Shown here piece after piece: positions 1-5,645 of a DNA stretch of 5,800 bases. The translations under genes were made by a program, and so were the position numbers. Source of the DNA: JALZDI01 sp965653225 (GTDB lineage Bacteria; Actinomycetota; Actinomycetes; Propionibacteriales; Nocardioidaceae); the NCBI GenBank assembly GCA_965653225.1, contig CBFGZI010000180.1, forward strand, positions 1 to 5,800, in the 5' to 3' direction. Numbering within the stretch: position 1 is the stretch's first letter; each line of letters opens with the position of its first letter. Under the pieces are notes generated by a model. It was not told the origin of the DNA. It made no database searches and saw only the letters and a list, made by a program, of their open reading frames with translations.

Positions 1-184
1 CGGAGGCCGACGACCCCGTGGAGCCGGTCGAGCCGGTGGACCCCGTCGAACCGGTAGACCCCGTCGAACCGGTGGACCCGGTCGAGCCCGTGGACGCGGT
101 CGTGGAGCTGCCGTCATCGGCGCATCCGGACACGACCAGGGCGAGCAGCACCCCGGCGGCGAGGGGGAGCAGCGGTCTGCGCAT
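1..184 (-). CDS. N-terminal part of an iron-regulated lipoprotein, probable siderophore/iron-binding component (truncated by window edge)
   Basis: Only the first 61 codons are in the window; the gene runs off the left edge. It starts with ATG at 184, with GAGAGG (191-196) six bases upstream as ribosome binding site. The product begins MRRPLLPLAAGVLLALVVSG and then Cys21. This is a lipoprotein signal peptide: Arg-Arg, a hydrophobic core and the lipobox VSGC, so mature protein would be lipid-anchored on the outer face of the membrane. After Cys21 come a short acidic/Ser-Thr stretch and nine tandem Ser-Thr-Gly units (residues 31-57), a flexible tether. The folded domain is not visible. An iron box lies directly upstream, and iron-controlled lipoproteins in actinomycetes are commonly ABC-transporter siderophore-binding proteins; that assignment is inferred from context. 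The plus-strand Pro-Val-Glu/Asp reading of the same bases is a shadow of the repeat. Confidence 0.8.
   Translation of the reverse strand, partial: MRRPLLPLAAGVLLALVVSGCADDGSSTTASTGSTGSTGSTGSTGSTGSTGSTGSTGSSAS
14..94 (-). repeat. Low-complexity tandem repeat encoding (Ser-Thr-Gly)x9
   Basis: Nine consecutive 9-base units, each encoding Ser-Thr-Gly, lie just after the lipobox Cys of the lipoprotein gene. Synonymous third positions vary (TCG/TCC/TCT, ACC/ACG, GGG/GGT/GGC), and part of the array has an 18-base rhythm. The encoded segment is likely a disordered linker between the lipid anchor and the ligand-binding domain. Repeats of this kind can change copy number by slippage, so length may vary between strains. 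Confidence 0.85.
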
Positions 185-197
185 CGGGAACCTCTCA

Positions 198-222
198 TAG
201 TTAGGTCAGCCTTACCTAACTA
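198..222. promoter_or_regulatory. Iron box (IdeR/DmdR1-type operator)
   Basis: The core TTAGGTCAGCCTTACCTAA (201-219) matches the actinobacterial iron-box consensus TTAGGTTAGSCTAACCTAA at 17 of 19 positions, one mismatch per half. The palindrome extends to 198-222 with 12-base arms around C210 and one internal mismatch. It lies 17 bases upstream of the lipoprotein start codon and almost touches its ribosome binding site. An Fe(II)-loaded IdeR/DmdR1 repressor bound here would block expression of the minus-strand gene when iron is plentiful. The divergent oxidoreductase starts 135 bases or more away and is less likely to be its target. Confidence 0.9.
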
Positions 223-319
223 GATTTACCAGATCCAACACCGGCGCGGACGCAGGGGGCCTCAGCCGCCACCAGGCGCGAGACCTCCGCTCCCGAGCGC
301 CGGCGCACAGTAGACTGCG

Positions 320-337
320 ACCAAGCAAGTGTTTGGT
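320..337. promoter_or_regulatory. TetR-type palindromic operator candidate upstream of the flavin oxidoreductase
   Basis: ACCAAGCAAGTGTTTGGT is an imperfect palindrome: 14 of 18 positions are symmetric, with perfect outer ACCAA/TTGGT arms and inner CA/TG. Its size and CAAG-rich half-sites resemble operators of TetR-family repressors controlling lipid, fatty-acid or xenobiotic oxidation genes in actinobacteria. It ends 19 bases before the GTG start at 357 and follows a possible -10-like TAGACT (311-316), so it would lie at or near the transcription start. No regulator gene is in the window. The function is inferred. Confidence 0.5.
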
Positions 338-356
338 TGACCGAAACGGGGCCGCC

Positions 357-1574
357 GTGTCCGAGCCGCCAGCGATGCCGGGTGCCACCGCGCCGACCGC
401 ACCGAACCCGTTCGCGCCGGCCGCGCTGGGCCCGGTGCACATGCGCAACCGGGTGATCAAGGCGGCCACGTTCGAGTGCGCGACGCCCGACGCACTGGTC
501 ACCGACGCACTCGTCGACTATCACCTGGCGGTGGCCCGCGGCGGCGCCGGCATGACCACCGTGGCCTACCTCGCGGTCGCCCCCGAAGGCCGCACCGACC
601 GGCACCAGATCTACCTGCGCGACGAGGCACTCCCCGGCCTCTCGCGGCTGACCGAGGCCGTGCATGCGGAGGGCGCCGCGGTAGCCGCACAGCTCGGCCA
701 CGCCGGCCCGGTGGCCAACGGACGCTCCAACCGGATGCACGCCCTGTCGGCGAGCCGCATGCCCAACCCACTCAGCGTGCAGATGGTGCGCTCGGCCACC
801 GAGGCCGACATCGCGCGGGTGACGCGGGACTACGCCACGGGTGCGCGGCTGGCCGCGCGGGCGGGGTTCGACTGCCTCGAGGTGCACCTCGGGCACAGCT
901 ACCTGCTCAGCGCGTTCCTCAGCCCGCTGCTCAACCGGCGGAAGGACCGCTGGGGCGGCAGCCTCGACAACCGCGCCCGCTTCTCACGGCAGGTCGTCAC
1001 CGCGGTACGGGAGGCCGTCGGCGACGACGTCGCCGTTACCGCGAAGATCAGCATGAGCGACGGCGCGCGAGGCAGTGTCGGCATCGAGGAGAGCCTCGCG
1101 CTCGCCCGGATGCTCGAGGCCGACGGCGCCCTCGACGCACTGGAGCTGAGCGCTGGCAGCTCGCTGCTGAACCCCATGTACCTCTTCCGCGGCGACGTCC
1201 CCCGTCGCGAGTTCGCCGCGGCCATGCCGTTCCCGGCCAACCTCGGGATGCGCGTCCTCGGCCGGCGGTTCCTGCGCGAGTACCCCTTCGAGGAGGCCTT
1301 CCTGCTCCCGTACGCCCGCAGGTTCCGGAGGGCGCTGACCATGCCGCTCATCCTGCTGGGCGGCATCAACCGACGCGACACCGTGCTGCAGGCCGTGGCC
1401 GAGGGCTTCGAGTACGTCGCGATGGCGCGGGCGCTGCTGCGCGAGCCCGACCTGGTCAACCGCATGCAGCGCGGCGACGCCGAGGCGGGAGCGTGCATCC
1501 ACTGCAACCGATGCGTGCCGACGATCTACACGGGCACGCACTGCCCGGTGGCCGCGGAGCAGGCGCGCGCGTAG
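357..1574 (+). CDS. Old yellow enzyme/2,4-dienoyl-CoA reductase-type FMN oxidoreductase, single-domain form with C-terminal Cys cluster
   Basis: This 405-residue protein is an FMN-binding TIM-barrel ene-reductase-like oxidoreductase, probably cytosolic. Numbered from GTG357: an N-terminal FAPAALGPVHMRNRVIKA segment (the usual start of the family), QLGHAG near 112-117, and the signature block LEVHLGHSYLLSAFLSPLLN around 174-193, followed by R-x-D-R-W-G-G-S-L-D-N-R-x-R-F. The HLGH pair (177-180) occupies the substrate-anion-binding His/His-or-Asn position. LLGGIN (333-338) and YVAMARALLREPDL (353-366) form the FMN-phosphate end of the barrel. The C-terminus has Cys380-x2-Cys383-x2-Cys386-x9-Cys396, like the [4Fe-4S] ligands of trimethylamine dehydrogenase and FadH. 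The second, NAD(P)H-binding half of those enzymes (about 670 residues in all) is absent, so a separate electron donor is likely. GTG357, with weak GGGG at 348-351, is preferred over TTG333, which lies inside the palindrome; ATG375 is also possible. Substrate unknown. Confidence 0.88.
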   Translation: MSEPPAMPGATAPTAPNPFAPAALGPVHMRNRVIKAATFECATPDALVTDALVDYHLAVARGGAGMTTVAYLAVAPEGRTDRHQIYLRDEALPGLSRLTEAVHAEGAAVAAQLGHAGPVANGRSNRMHALSASRMPNPLSVQMVRSATEADIARVTRDYATGARLAARAGFDCLEVHLGHSYLLSAFLSPLLNRRKDRWGGSLDNRARFSRQVVTAVREAVGDDVAVTAKISMSDGARGSVGIEESLALARMLEADGALDALELSAGSSLLNPMYLFRGDVPRREFAAAMPFPANLGMRVLGRRFLREYPFEEAFLLPYARRFRRALTMPLILLGGINRRDTVLQAVAEGFEYVAMARALLREPDLVNRMQRGDAEAGACIHCNRCVPTIYTGTHCPVAAEQARA

Positions 1575-1590
1575 CTGTGCCTGGCGGCGG

Positions 1591-2355
1591 TCAGGACGAG
1601 ACCTGACGCTCCCGCGGAGCGGTCGTGTCGAGCACCGCCCACACCGTCTTGCCGGACCCGCGTCCCGGGAAGACGCCCCACGCCCTGGTCAGCGCATGCA
1701 CGATCAGCAGCCCGCGCCCGCTCAGACCGGAACCGGCGGGGTCCTCGGGGCGCGCGGCCGGCCGCCCGCCGCCGTGGTCGCGCACGGCGACGCGAAGGTA
1801 CGGCCCGGCCTGGCTGACGGTCAGGTCGACCACGGTCACCGCGTGCACGACCGAGTTGGTCACCAGCTCGCTGGCCACGAGCGTCGCCGGTGCGACGACG
1901 CGCGGCATCTCCCACGCCAGCAGCGTGCGCGCCACGAAGCGACGCGCGTCACGCGAGGCTGTCGGCAGCGGCGCCAGCTGTTCACCGACCCGGCGCACCT
2001 CGTCCATCCGCCGACGGGCACGACGTACTCCGTCGTCGACGGACCGGGCGACCACCAGGCGGTCCTCTCCGAGCACCGACAGCAGGCGCTGCTCGACCGC
2101 GGCGTCCGGCACGCAGGCGACCACGATCGTGCCCGGCCAGGCTTCCAGGTACGTCGCGCAGGGTGCGAGCACCTCGCTCGCGGAGGTGGGCGCGGCCATC
2201 CCGTCGAGGTCGCACACGACGATGTCGTGGTCCTCGGCCAGCACGTCGCCCAGCTCACCGGCGACGTCGGAGGGGAGCCGCCCGGCCGCGGAGACGATGG
2301 CGACATCGGCGAGCGGATCGGGCTCGACGCTTGACGAGTTGCCTGGTCGCGCCAC
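1591..2355 (-). CDS. Anti-sigma-factor-type regulator: STAS-like N-terminal part fused to an RsbW-like HATPase
   Basis: This 254-residue cytosolic protein has two recognisable parts. Residues about 15-115 resemble a degenerate STAS (anti-anti-sigma) fold: alternating strands and helices with DIVVCDLDGM at 44-53 and a VVARSVDDGVRRA tail. Residues about 125-245 form a GHKL/HATPase_c_2 domain of the RsbW/SpoIIAB class: N-box ELVTNSVVHA (163-172, Asn167 the Mg-ATP ligand), G1 box VRDHGGG (191-197, Asp193), G2 box GRGLLIV (213-219) and a final GSGKTVWAVL. Such proteins bind sigma factors or phosphorylate anti-anti-sigma partners in stress and developmental control; the partner is not in the window. 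The start is GTG, with GAGG four bases upstream (2360-2363); an in-frame stop just upstream bars a longer protein. It converges with the flavin oxidoreductase, with only 16 bases between the stops. Confidence 0.85.
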   Translation of the reverse strand: MARPGNSSSVEPDPLADVAIVSAAGRLPSDVAGELGDVLAEDHDIVVCDLDGMAAPTSASEVLAPCATYLEAWPGTIVVACVPDAAVEQRLLSVLGEDRLVVARSVDDGVRRARRRMDEVRRVGEQLAPLPTASRDARRFVARTLLAWEMPRVVAPATLVASELVTNSVVHAVTVVDLTVSQAGPYLRVAVRDHGGGRPAARPEDPAGSGLSGRGLLIVHALTRAWGVFPGRGSGKTVWAVLDTTAPRERQVSS

Positions 2356-2580
2356 GTTGCCTCGCCGCTCCCTGTGGGGCCGCTCTCAAAGCCAGTCGGC
2401 GCGACGTCCCCGAGTACGGGGCGCCGTTTGGCTACTCGCCCCACCAACTCTAGGTCGACGCCGACCGCACCGGTAGGGGGCGATGGCCCGGTCGGGTCAG
2501 CCCGACCGGGCCATGCAAACCGCTCGATACGGACGCGGCGGGTGAGCCGCGTGGGGACCTGGAGAACAAGGAGAACGCGG
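2356..2580. other. Intergenic region between the acylase stop and the HATPase start
   Basis: This 225-base gap lies between two minus-strand genes. It holds a strong hairpin (2483-2514) downstream of the acylase, and about 125 bases upstream of the HATPase gene that must contain its promoter unless transcription reads through from the acylase. I see no convincing -10/-35 pair and no alternative-sigma promoter there. No credible small coding region was found on either strand. Confidence 0.6.
2483..2514 (-). terminator. Strong GC hairpin downstream of the acylase gene, probable terminator
   Basis: A perfect 14-base-pair stem (ATGGCCCGGTCGGG pairing with its reverse complement) encloses the 4-base loop 2497-2500. 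It begins 66 bases beyond the acylase stop codon. Neither side has a T-run, which is common for actinomycete terminators. Its position after the acylase and before the HATPase gene suggests that the two are separate transcription units. Confidence 0.7.
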
Positions 2581-5085
2581 TCAGCCGGCGTCGTCCACGA
2601 CGTAGCTTTGGTAGCCCGGGTCGCCCGTGATCTCGGCGTCGGTGAACGGGAAGTCGACCCAACGCTCCTGGCTGAACAGCTCGGTCTGGTCGTGCGAGTA
2701 CGGCGAGGTCGAGTCGGCTGCCAGCCCGTAGGTGAGGATCGTCGCGGCGTCGACGCCGTCGTCGGTGAACGCCACCCGCTGGATGTGCGACGAGCCGTAG
2801 CTGACCGGGTAGAGCCGGTCGAGGTTCGCGGCCGGGTCGCGGCTCACGACGACGTTGGCGTTGCCGGTCTCTGCCTGGCCGCCGCCGACCGGGATCGGCG
2901 GCGCGCCCTCGTCGCCGGCTACCTGCAGTTCCCGCAGCGGTGCGTCGAACGGCACGTGCTGCGACCACAGGTAGTCGATCGCGTCGCGCATCGCCTGCAC
3001 GACCTGCGGGTTCTTCTCGTTCAGGTCCCGCGGCGTCTGCACCGGTCGCGCGGGGTCGAACGGCACCTCCCACCTGCCCTGCTCGGGGAGCCGGAGGAAG
3101 AACTCGGTGAACACCTGCGAGCCGGTGCTGTCGATGTCGGTACGACCGTCCCAGTCCGCCAGTGCCTGGCATGCCGCTCCGCCGTCCGCGGCCTGGCACA
3201 CCTCCTGAAGGTCGTTGCCCTCACGCGCCAGCTCCGCGCCGTAGACGCGGTTCTCGTACTCGATCGCCTGCAGCTGTTCGGGGCTCATCGACCCGCCCGG
3301 GCCGAGCCCGTCGATGCCGGCCAGTCGGTCCAGCACGTAGGTGTAGACCATGCGTGAACGGAGCGAACGCTCGCACCGCTCACAGCCGATGATGCGCGCG
3401 AACCCCTCCAGCCGCTGCTGGGGGTTGGGCAGCCAGTAGCTGTCGTTGGCGTTCATCACCCAGTCCTGGCGCACGGTCGCCGGCAGGTTCGACGGCCCGA
3501 AGATGCCCGGTCGGGAGGCGTCGGGGTCGTCGCGCCACGCGCAGTCGCCGGAAGCGCGGGTGCCGTCCAGCACCGGCAGTCCGGCGAGCTGCAACAGCAC
3601 GTGGCCGGTTGGCGTGGCGCACTGCTGGACCAGCGAGTCGGGCACGTTCGGCACGACGGAGTGGTCGGCGTAGAGCACGTTGCCGTCGCGGTCGGCGGCG
3701 ATGGTGTTGACCCAGGGCATGCCGGCGGCCTTGTCCTGCGCGGCGAGCAGCTCCTGCACGCTGTGCGTCTTGGCCATGTCGTTGAACACGTCGATCGTGC
3801 GCAGGTGCTCGGCGTTGGCGTCGCGCAGCGCGAACACGCTCGCAGGTGTCCACGGCATCAGCACGTCGGGATCGTCGAGCACGTAGCCCTCGTCCGTGCG
3901 GTAGAGGTCCTCGGTGACCTGGTGCACGTTGCCGTCCCGCCCGCGCACGTCGATGTGCACCACGCGCCGCTCCAGCTCGCGCGGGCCGTCGGTGGTCAGG
4001 TACGTGGTCGGTGAGCCCGGGACCAGGCGGTACTCGTACGGCGTGAAGCGGTAGGCGGTCGACACCGTATGGCTCCACGCGACGTCGTTGTTCCAGCCGA
4101 TGTTGACGACCGGGGAGCCGATCAGGCTGGCGCCGGCGACGTCGTACTCCCCCGGGATCGTCAGCTGCTCCTGGGTGAACCGGTAGCGGCCGCGCCACGG
4201 GAAGTGCGGGTTGCCGAGGAGCATGCCGCGGCCGGTAGAGGTCACCTGCGAGCCGAGCGCGGTCGCGTTGGAACCGAAGGCGGAGTCGGGGTCCTTGCCC
4301 AGGCCCTTCATCAGCTGCTGCTTGGTCGGCAGGTCGGCCGGGACCTGGGCGAAGTGCGCCTGGTCTGAGGCCGGAAGACCCGGGTCGGTGGCGGTGGGAG
4401 GCTCGGCATCGACGATCTGCGGGACGAAGACGCCCGTGGAGGCCAGCAGGTTGGCCATGTAGACGCCGTACCAGAGGTCCAGGGGCGTCGCGGGTCGCAC
4501 CCACGCCGCGCCCGAGCAGGCCGGGTCGTCGACTCCGTCTGCTCCGCCGACGTCCTGCAGGTACTTGTTGACCCCGGCGACGTAGCCGCGCACCAGCGCC
4601 CGCGCCTGGTCACTGGGACCGTTCACCGGGTCGGCGAGCAGGTGCTCGACCACCTGGCGGTTGCGCAGGTCGGTGACGAGTGCGTCGGTCTGCAGGTTGG
4701 TCGCGTTCAGCGTCACCTGGTCGGAGTAGCGGGCGTCCGGCCCGAACCAGCGGGAGCGCTCACCGCGCGCGGTCACGAGCGTGTCGGCCAGCACGCACGG
4801 CGACGTCTGGGCCGTGGCGTACCCGTTGCCGAACCCAAGTGACTCGTAGTCACCGGCCACGATGTGCGGGATGCCGTAGCTGGTGCGGCGGATCGTGGCC
4901 CGGTGCACCCCGTCGGCGGGCTCCAGCGGCGCGCTGGCCGCGCCGGTCGAGGTGATCCCCGCGACGCCGCCCGGGCCGGTGACGCCGGTGACGGGCGTGG
5001 CGCCGAGCGCGGGCAGAGCGCTCAGAGCCACGACAAAAGCCGTGCCGGTGAGTATCATGGCTGGACGGCGGGGGGCGGCCATCAT
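2581..5085 (-). CDS. Secreted penicillin acylase-family Ntn hydrolase (AHL/aculeacin/penicillin acylase-like)
   Basis: This 834-residue precursor of an amide-bond acylase is made exported and matures by self-cleavage. Residues 1-29 are a Sec-type signal peptide (Arg6-Arg7, hydrophobic core, ALPALGA near the cut). The alpha chain spans about 30-245, a spacer follows to Gly271, and the beta chain begins at Ser272 in FGSNATALG (codon 4272-4270). Ser272 is the N-terminal nucleophile. Counting it as beta-1, His294 of GNPHFPW is beta-23 and Val341 of SHTVSTAYRF is beta-70, the same numbers as in PvdQ-type acylases. Asn545 in MNANDSY is the likely oxyanion-hole Asn. The beta chain would be 563 residues, a usual size. 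Eight cysteines, including Cys568-x2-Cys571, suggest disulfides. The first of two adjacent ATGs is preferred: GGAG (5094-5097) is eight bases upstream. Possible substrates are acyl-homoserine lactones, lipopeptides or beta-lactams; sequence does not decide. No export or regulatory partner gene is adjacent. Confidence 0.92.
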   Translation of the reverse strand: MMAAPRRPAMILTGTAFVVALSALPALGATPVTGVTGPGGVAGITSTGAASAPLEPADGVHRATIRRTSYGIPHIVAGDYESLGFGNGYATAQTSPCVLADTLVTARGERSRWFGPDARYSDQVTLNATNLQTDALVTDLRNRQVVEHLLADPVNGPSDQARALVRGYVAGVNKYLQDVGGADGVDDPACSGAAWVRPATPLDLWYGVYMANLLASTGVFVPQIVDAEPPTATDPGLPASDQAHFAQVPADLPTKQQLMKGLGKDPDSAFGSNATALGSQVTSTGRGMLLGNPHFPWRGRYRFTQEQLTIPGEYDVAGASLIGSPVVNIGWNNDVAWSHTVSTAYRFTPYEYRLVPGSPTTYLTTDGPRELERRVVHIDVRGRDGNVHQVTEDLYRTDEGYVLDDPDVLMPWTPASVFALRDANAEHLRTIDVFNDMAKTHSVQELLAAQDKAAGMPWVNTIAADRDGNVLYADHSVVPNVPDSLVQQCATPTGHVLLQLAGLPVLDGTRASGDCAWRDDPDASRPGIFGPSNLPATVRQDWVMNANDSYWLPNPQQRLEGFARIIGCERCERSLRSRMVYTYVLDRLAGIDGLGPGGSMSPEQLQAIEYENRVYGAELAREGNDLQEVCQAADGGAACQALADWDGRTDIDSTGSQVFTEFFLRLPEQGRWEVPFDPARPVQTPRDLNEKNPQVVQAMRDAIDYLWSQHVPFDAPLRELQVAGDEGAPPIPVGGGQAETGNANVVVSRDPAANLDRLYPVSYGSSHIQRVAFTDDGVDAATILTYGLAADSTSPYSHDQTELFSQERWVDFPFTDAEITGDPGYQSYVVDDAG

Positions 5086-5235
5086 CGTGTGGTCTCCGTC
5101 GTTCAGGGGGCGTGGGGTGCTCTCTTAACGACGGAACCAGGTTCAAGTCACCCGAAGTCGCCCGTCGTCACGCCAGGTAACGACAACAGGTGGGGGCACC
5201 ATGGCAACCGAGACTTAACTTCCAAATTCGGACCT

Positions 5236-5258
5236 TTTCGGTACAACAATCACCGAAA
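5236..5258. promoter_or_regulatory. Inverted repeat TTTCGGT-N9-ACCGAAA
   Basis: Two perfect 7-base arms (5236-5242 and 5252-5258) are separated by nine bases in the AT-richer part of the intergenic region. The arm spacing fits a dimeric helix-turn-helix regulator bound to successive turns of one DNA face. It lies 151 bases upstream of the acylase start and 173 bases upstream of the peptide start, so it could act on either. The function is inferred from symmetry alone. Confidence 0.4.
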
Positions 5259-5353
5259 CGCCATACACTGGACAGCTAGGGCGAGCACGGGCTTGACAAG
5301 GCCTGTTGCGTGCCGTCACGAAATATGAACAGCCCGTATACCTAGTCAGGGAA

Positions 5354-5378
5354 CCTGTCAATATTGCTGATTGACGGG
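5354..5378. promoter_or_regulatory. Operator-like inverted repeat overlapping the peptide promoter -35
   Basis: The arms CCTGTCAAT (5354-5362) and ATTGACGGG (5370-5378) are inverted copies with eight of nine positions symmetric, around the spacer ATTGCTG. The left part also holds the 8-base palindrome CAATATTG (5359-5366). The right arm contains the TTGACG -35 hexamer of the peptide gene, so a dimeric protein bound here would compete with RNA polymerase or contact it. This is good evidence for a regulated promoter, but the regulator is unknown. Confidence 0.5.
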
Positions 5379-5399
5379 ATTCTTTGGCCGCACAATACT
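5371..5399 (+). promoter_or_regulatory. Sigma-70-type promoter of the secreted peptide gene
   Basis: TTGACG (5371-5376; five of six to TTGACA) and AATACT (5394-5399; four of six to TATAAT) are separated by 17 bases. The predicted start of transcription near 5406 leaves a leader of about 25 bases carrying the Shine-Dalgarno. Spacing and position agree well with the downstream gene. Confidence 0.6.
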
Positions 5400-5430
5400 T
5401 TCCATATCTCTTCTTCGTAGGAGCCCCTCC

Positions 5431-5601
5431 ATGAACGCTCGCCGCATCATCGCCGCTGCCGTCACGGCCGCGGCCCTGCTTGCTGTGAACATCGGTGTCG
5501 CCGACAGCGCCTCCGCCGCCGGGACCTCTTGGGGTTTGGTCGGCAAGGACGCCAAGGTCCAGACCGCAAAGGTCCAGACCGCCGGTACCTCTTGGGGCTG
5601 A
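5431..5601 (+). CDS. Small secreted peptide precursor with terminal AGTSWG repeats
   Basis: This 56-residue protein matches no family I can name. ATG5431 has AGGAG (5419-5423) seven bases upstream, an excellent ribosome binding site; the longer reading from TTG5371 begins inside the promoter and is rejected. Residues 1-29 form a Sec signal peptide: Arg4-Arg5, an Ala/Leu/Val core and the signal-peptidase site Ala27-Ser28-Ala29. Cleavage there leaves a 27-residue peptide that begins AGTSWG (30-35), continues LVGKD, then has AKVQT twice in tandem (41-45, 46-50), and ends AGTSWG (51-56). Its only two Trp residues are in the two terminal motifs. There is no Cys, so it is not a disulfide- or lanthionine-type peptide. 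It has its own promoter, operator-like repeat and terminator, and so is probably monocistronic. A signalling-peptide or peptide-precursor role is plausible but inferred. Confidence 0.85.
   Translation: MNARRIIAAAVTAAALLAVNIGVADSASAAGTSWGLVGKDAKVQTAKVQTAGTSWG
5518..5598 (+). repeat. Internal repeats of the peptide gene: two AGTSWG blocks flanking a 15-base tandem duplication
   Basis: The 18-base blocks 5518-5535 and 5581-5598 both encode AGTSWG and differ only at two third-codon positions (GGG/GGT and GGT/GGC). Between them, 5551-5565 and 5566-5580 are a tandem 15-base duplication encoding AKVQT, with one third-position difference (GCC/GCA). All differences are silent, so the amino-acid repeats are exact. 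Confidence 0.9.
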
Positions 5602-5612
5602 ACCCCTGACAC

Positions 5613-5645
5613 CTGGGGCCGACTCCCGATGGGGGCCGGCCCCAG
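5613..5645 (+). terminator. Hairpin terminator of the peptide gene
   Basis: The stem 5613-5627 pairs with 5631-5645 around the loop GAT (5628-5630). Of 15 positions, 13 are Watson-Crick, one is a T-G wobble (5624-5634) and one is a mismatch (5622-5636). It begins 11 bases after the peptide stop codon, a normal distance. No T-run follows, as is usual for actinomycete terminators. It separates the peptide transcript from the gene at the right edge. Confidence 0.75.

Larger units (their letters stand above)
5086..5430. promoter_or_regulatory. Divergent intergenic regulatory region between acylase and peptide genes
   Basis: These 345 bases separate the minus-strand acylase from the plus-strand peptide gene and must hold both promoters. 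The part from about 5200 to 5420 is much less GC-rich than the coding DNA (5221-5280 is about 48% GC). Besides the two longer inverted repeats listed separately, it contains the compact palindrome GAACCAGGTTC (5134-5144), 49 bases upstream of the acylase ATG, and a consensus -35-like TTGACA at 5293-5298 that has no -10 at normal spacing. TACACT (5264-5269) could be a plus-strand -10 but lacks a clear -35. I could not assign an acylase promoter with confidence, and I see no additional small gene. Confidence 0.55.

Noticed and set aside
18..200. Plus-strand frame encoding Pro-Val-Glu/Asp repeats
   Set aside because: It is the complement of the Ser-Thr-Gly array of the minus-strand lipoprotein; it has no ribosome binding site and runs through the lipobox region and into the iron box.
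476..1606. Long plus-strand frame (376 residues) overlapping the flavin oxidoreductase
   Set aside because: Arg/Gly/Pro-rich low-complexity translation typical of a shifted frame in high-GC DNA; the overlapping frame has clear family motifs throughout.
1625..2476. Plus-strand frame of 283 residues opposite the HATPase gene
   Set aside because: Ser/Arg/Thr-rich with no domain pattern; the minus strand encodes recognisable N, G1 and G2 ATPase boxes over the same bases.
2374..3357. Plus-strand frame of 327 residues entering the acylase 3' end
   Set aside because: Val/Arg-rich shadow that crosses the hairpin and the acylase C-terminus; no start signal or motif.
3380..4504. Minus-strand frame of 374 residues inside the acylase
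   Set aside because: Shifted frame of the acylase, Arg/Pro/Gly-rich; the acylase frame holds the nucleophile and His motifs in this interval.
5293..5326. TTGACA with downstream AAATAT as a second promoter for the peptide gene
   Set aside because: The spacing between the two elements is 22 bases, outside the usual 16-19; no better -10 is present.
5371..5430. N-terminal extension of the peptide gene from TTG5371
   Set aside because: The TTG is the -35 box itself; ATG5431 has a strong Shine-Dalgarno and begins a proper signal peptide.
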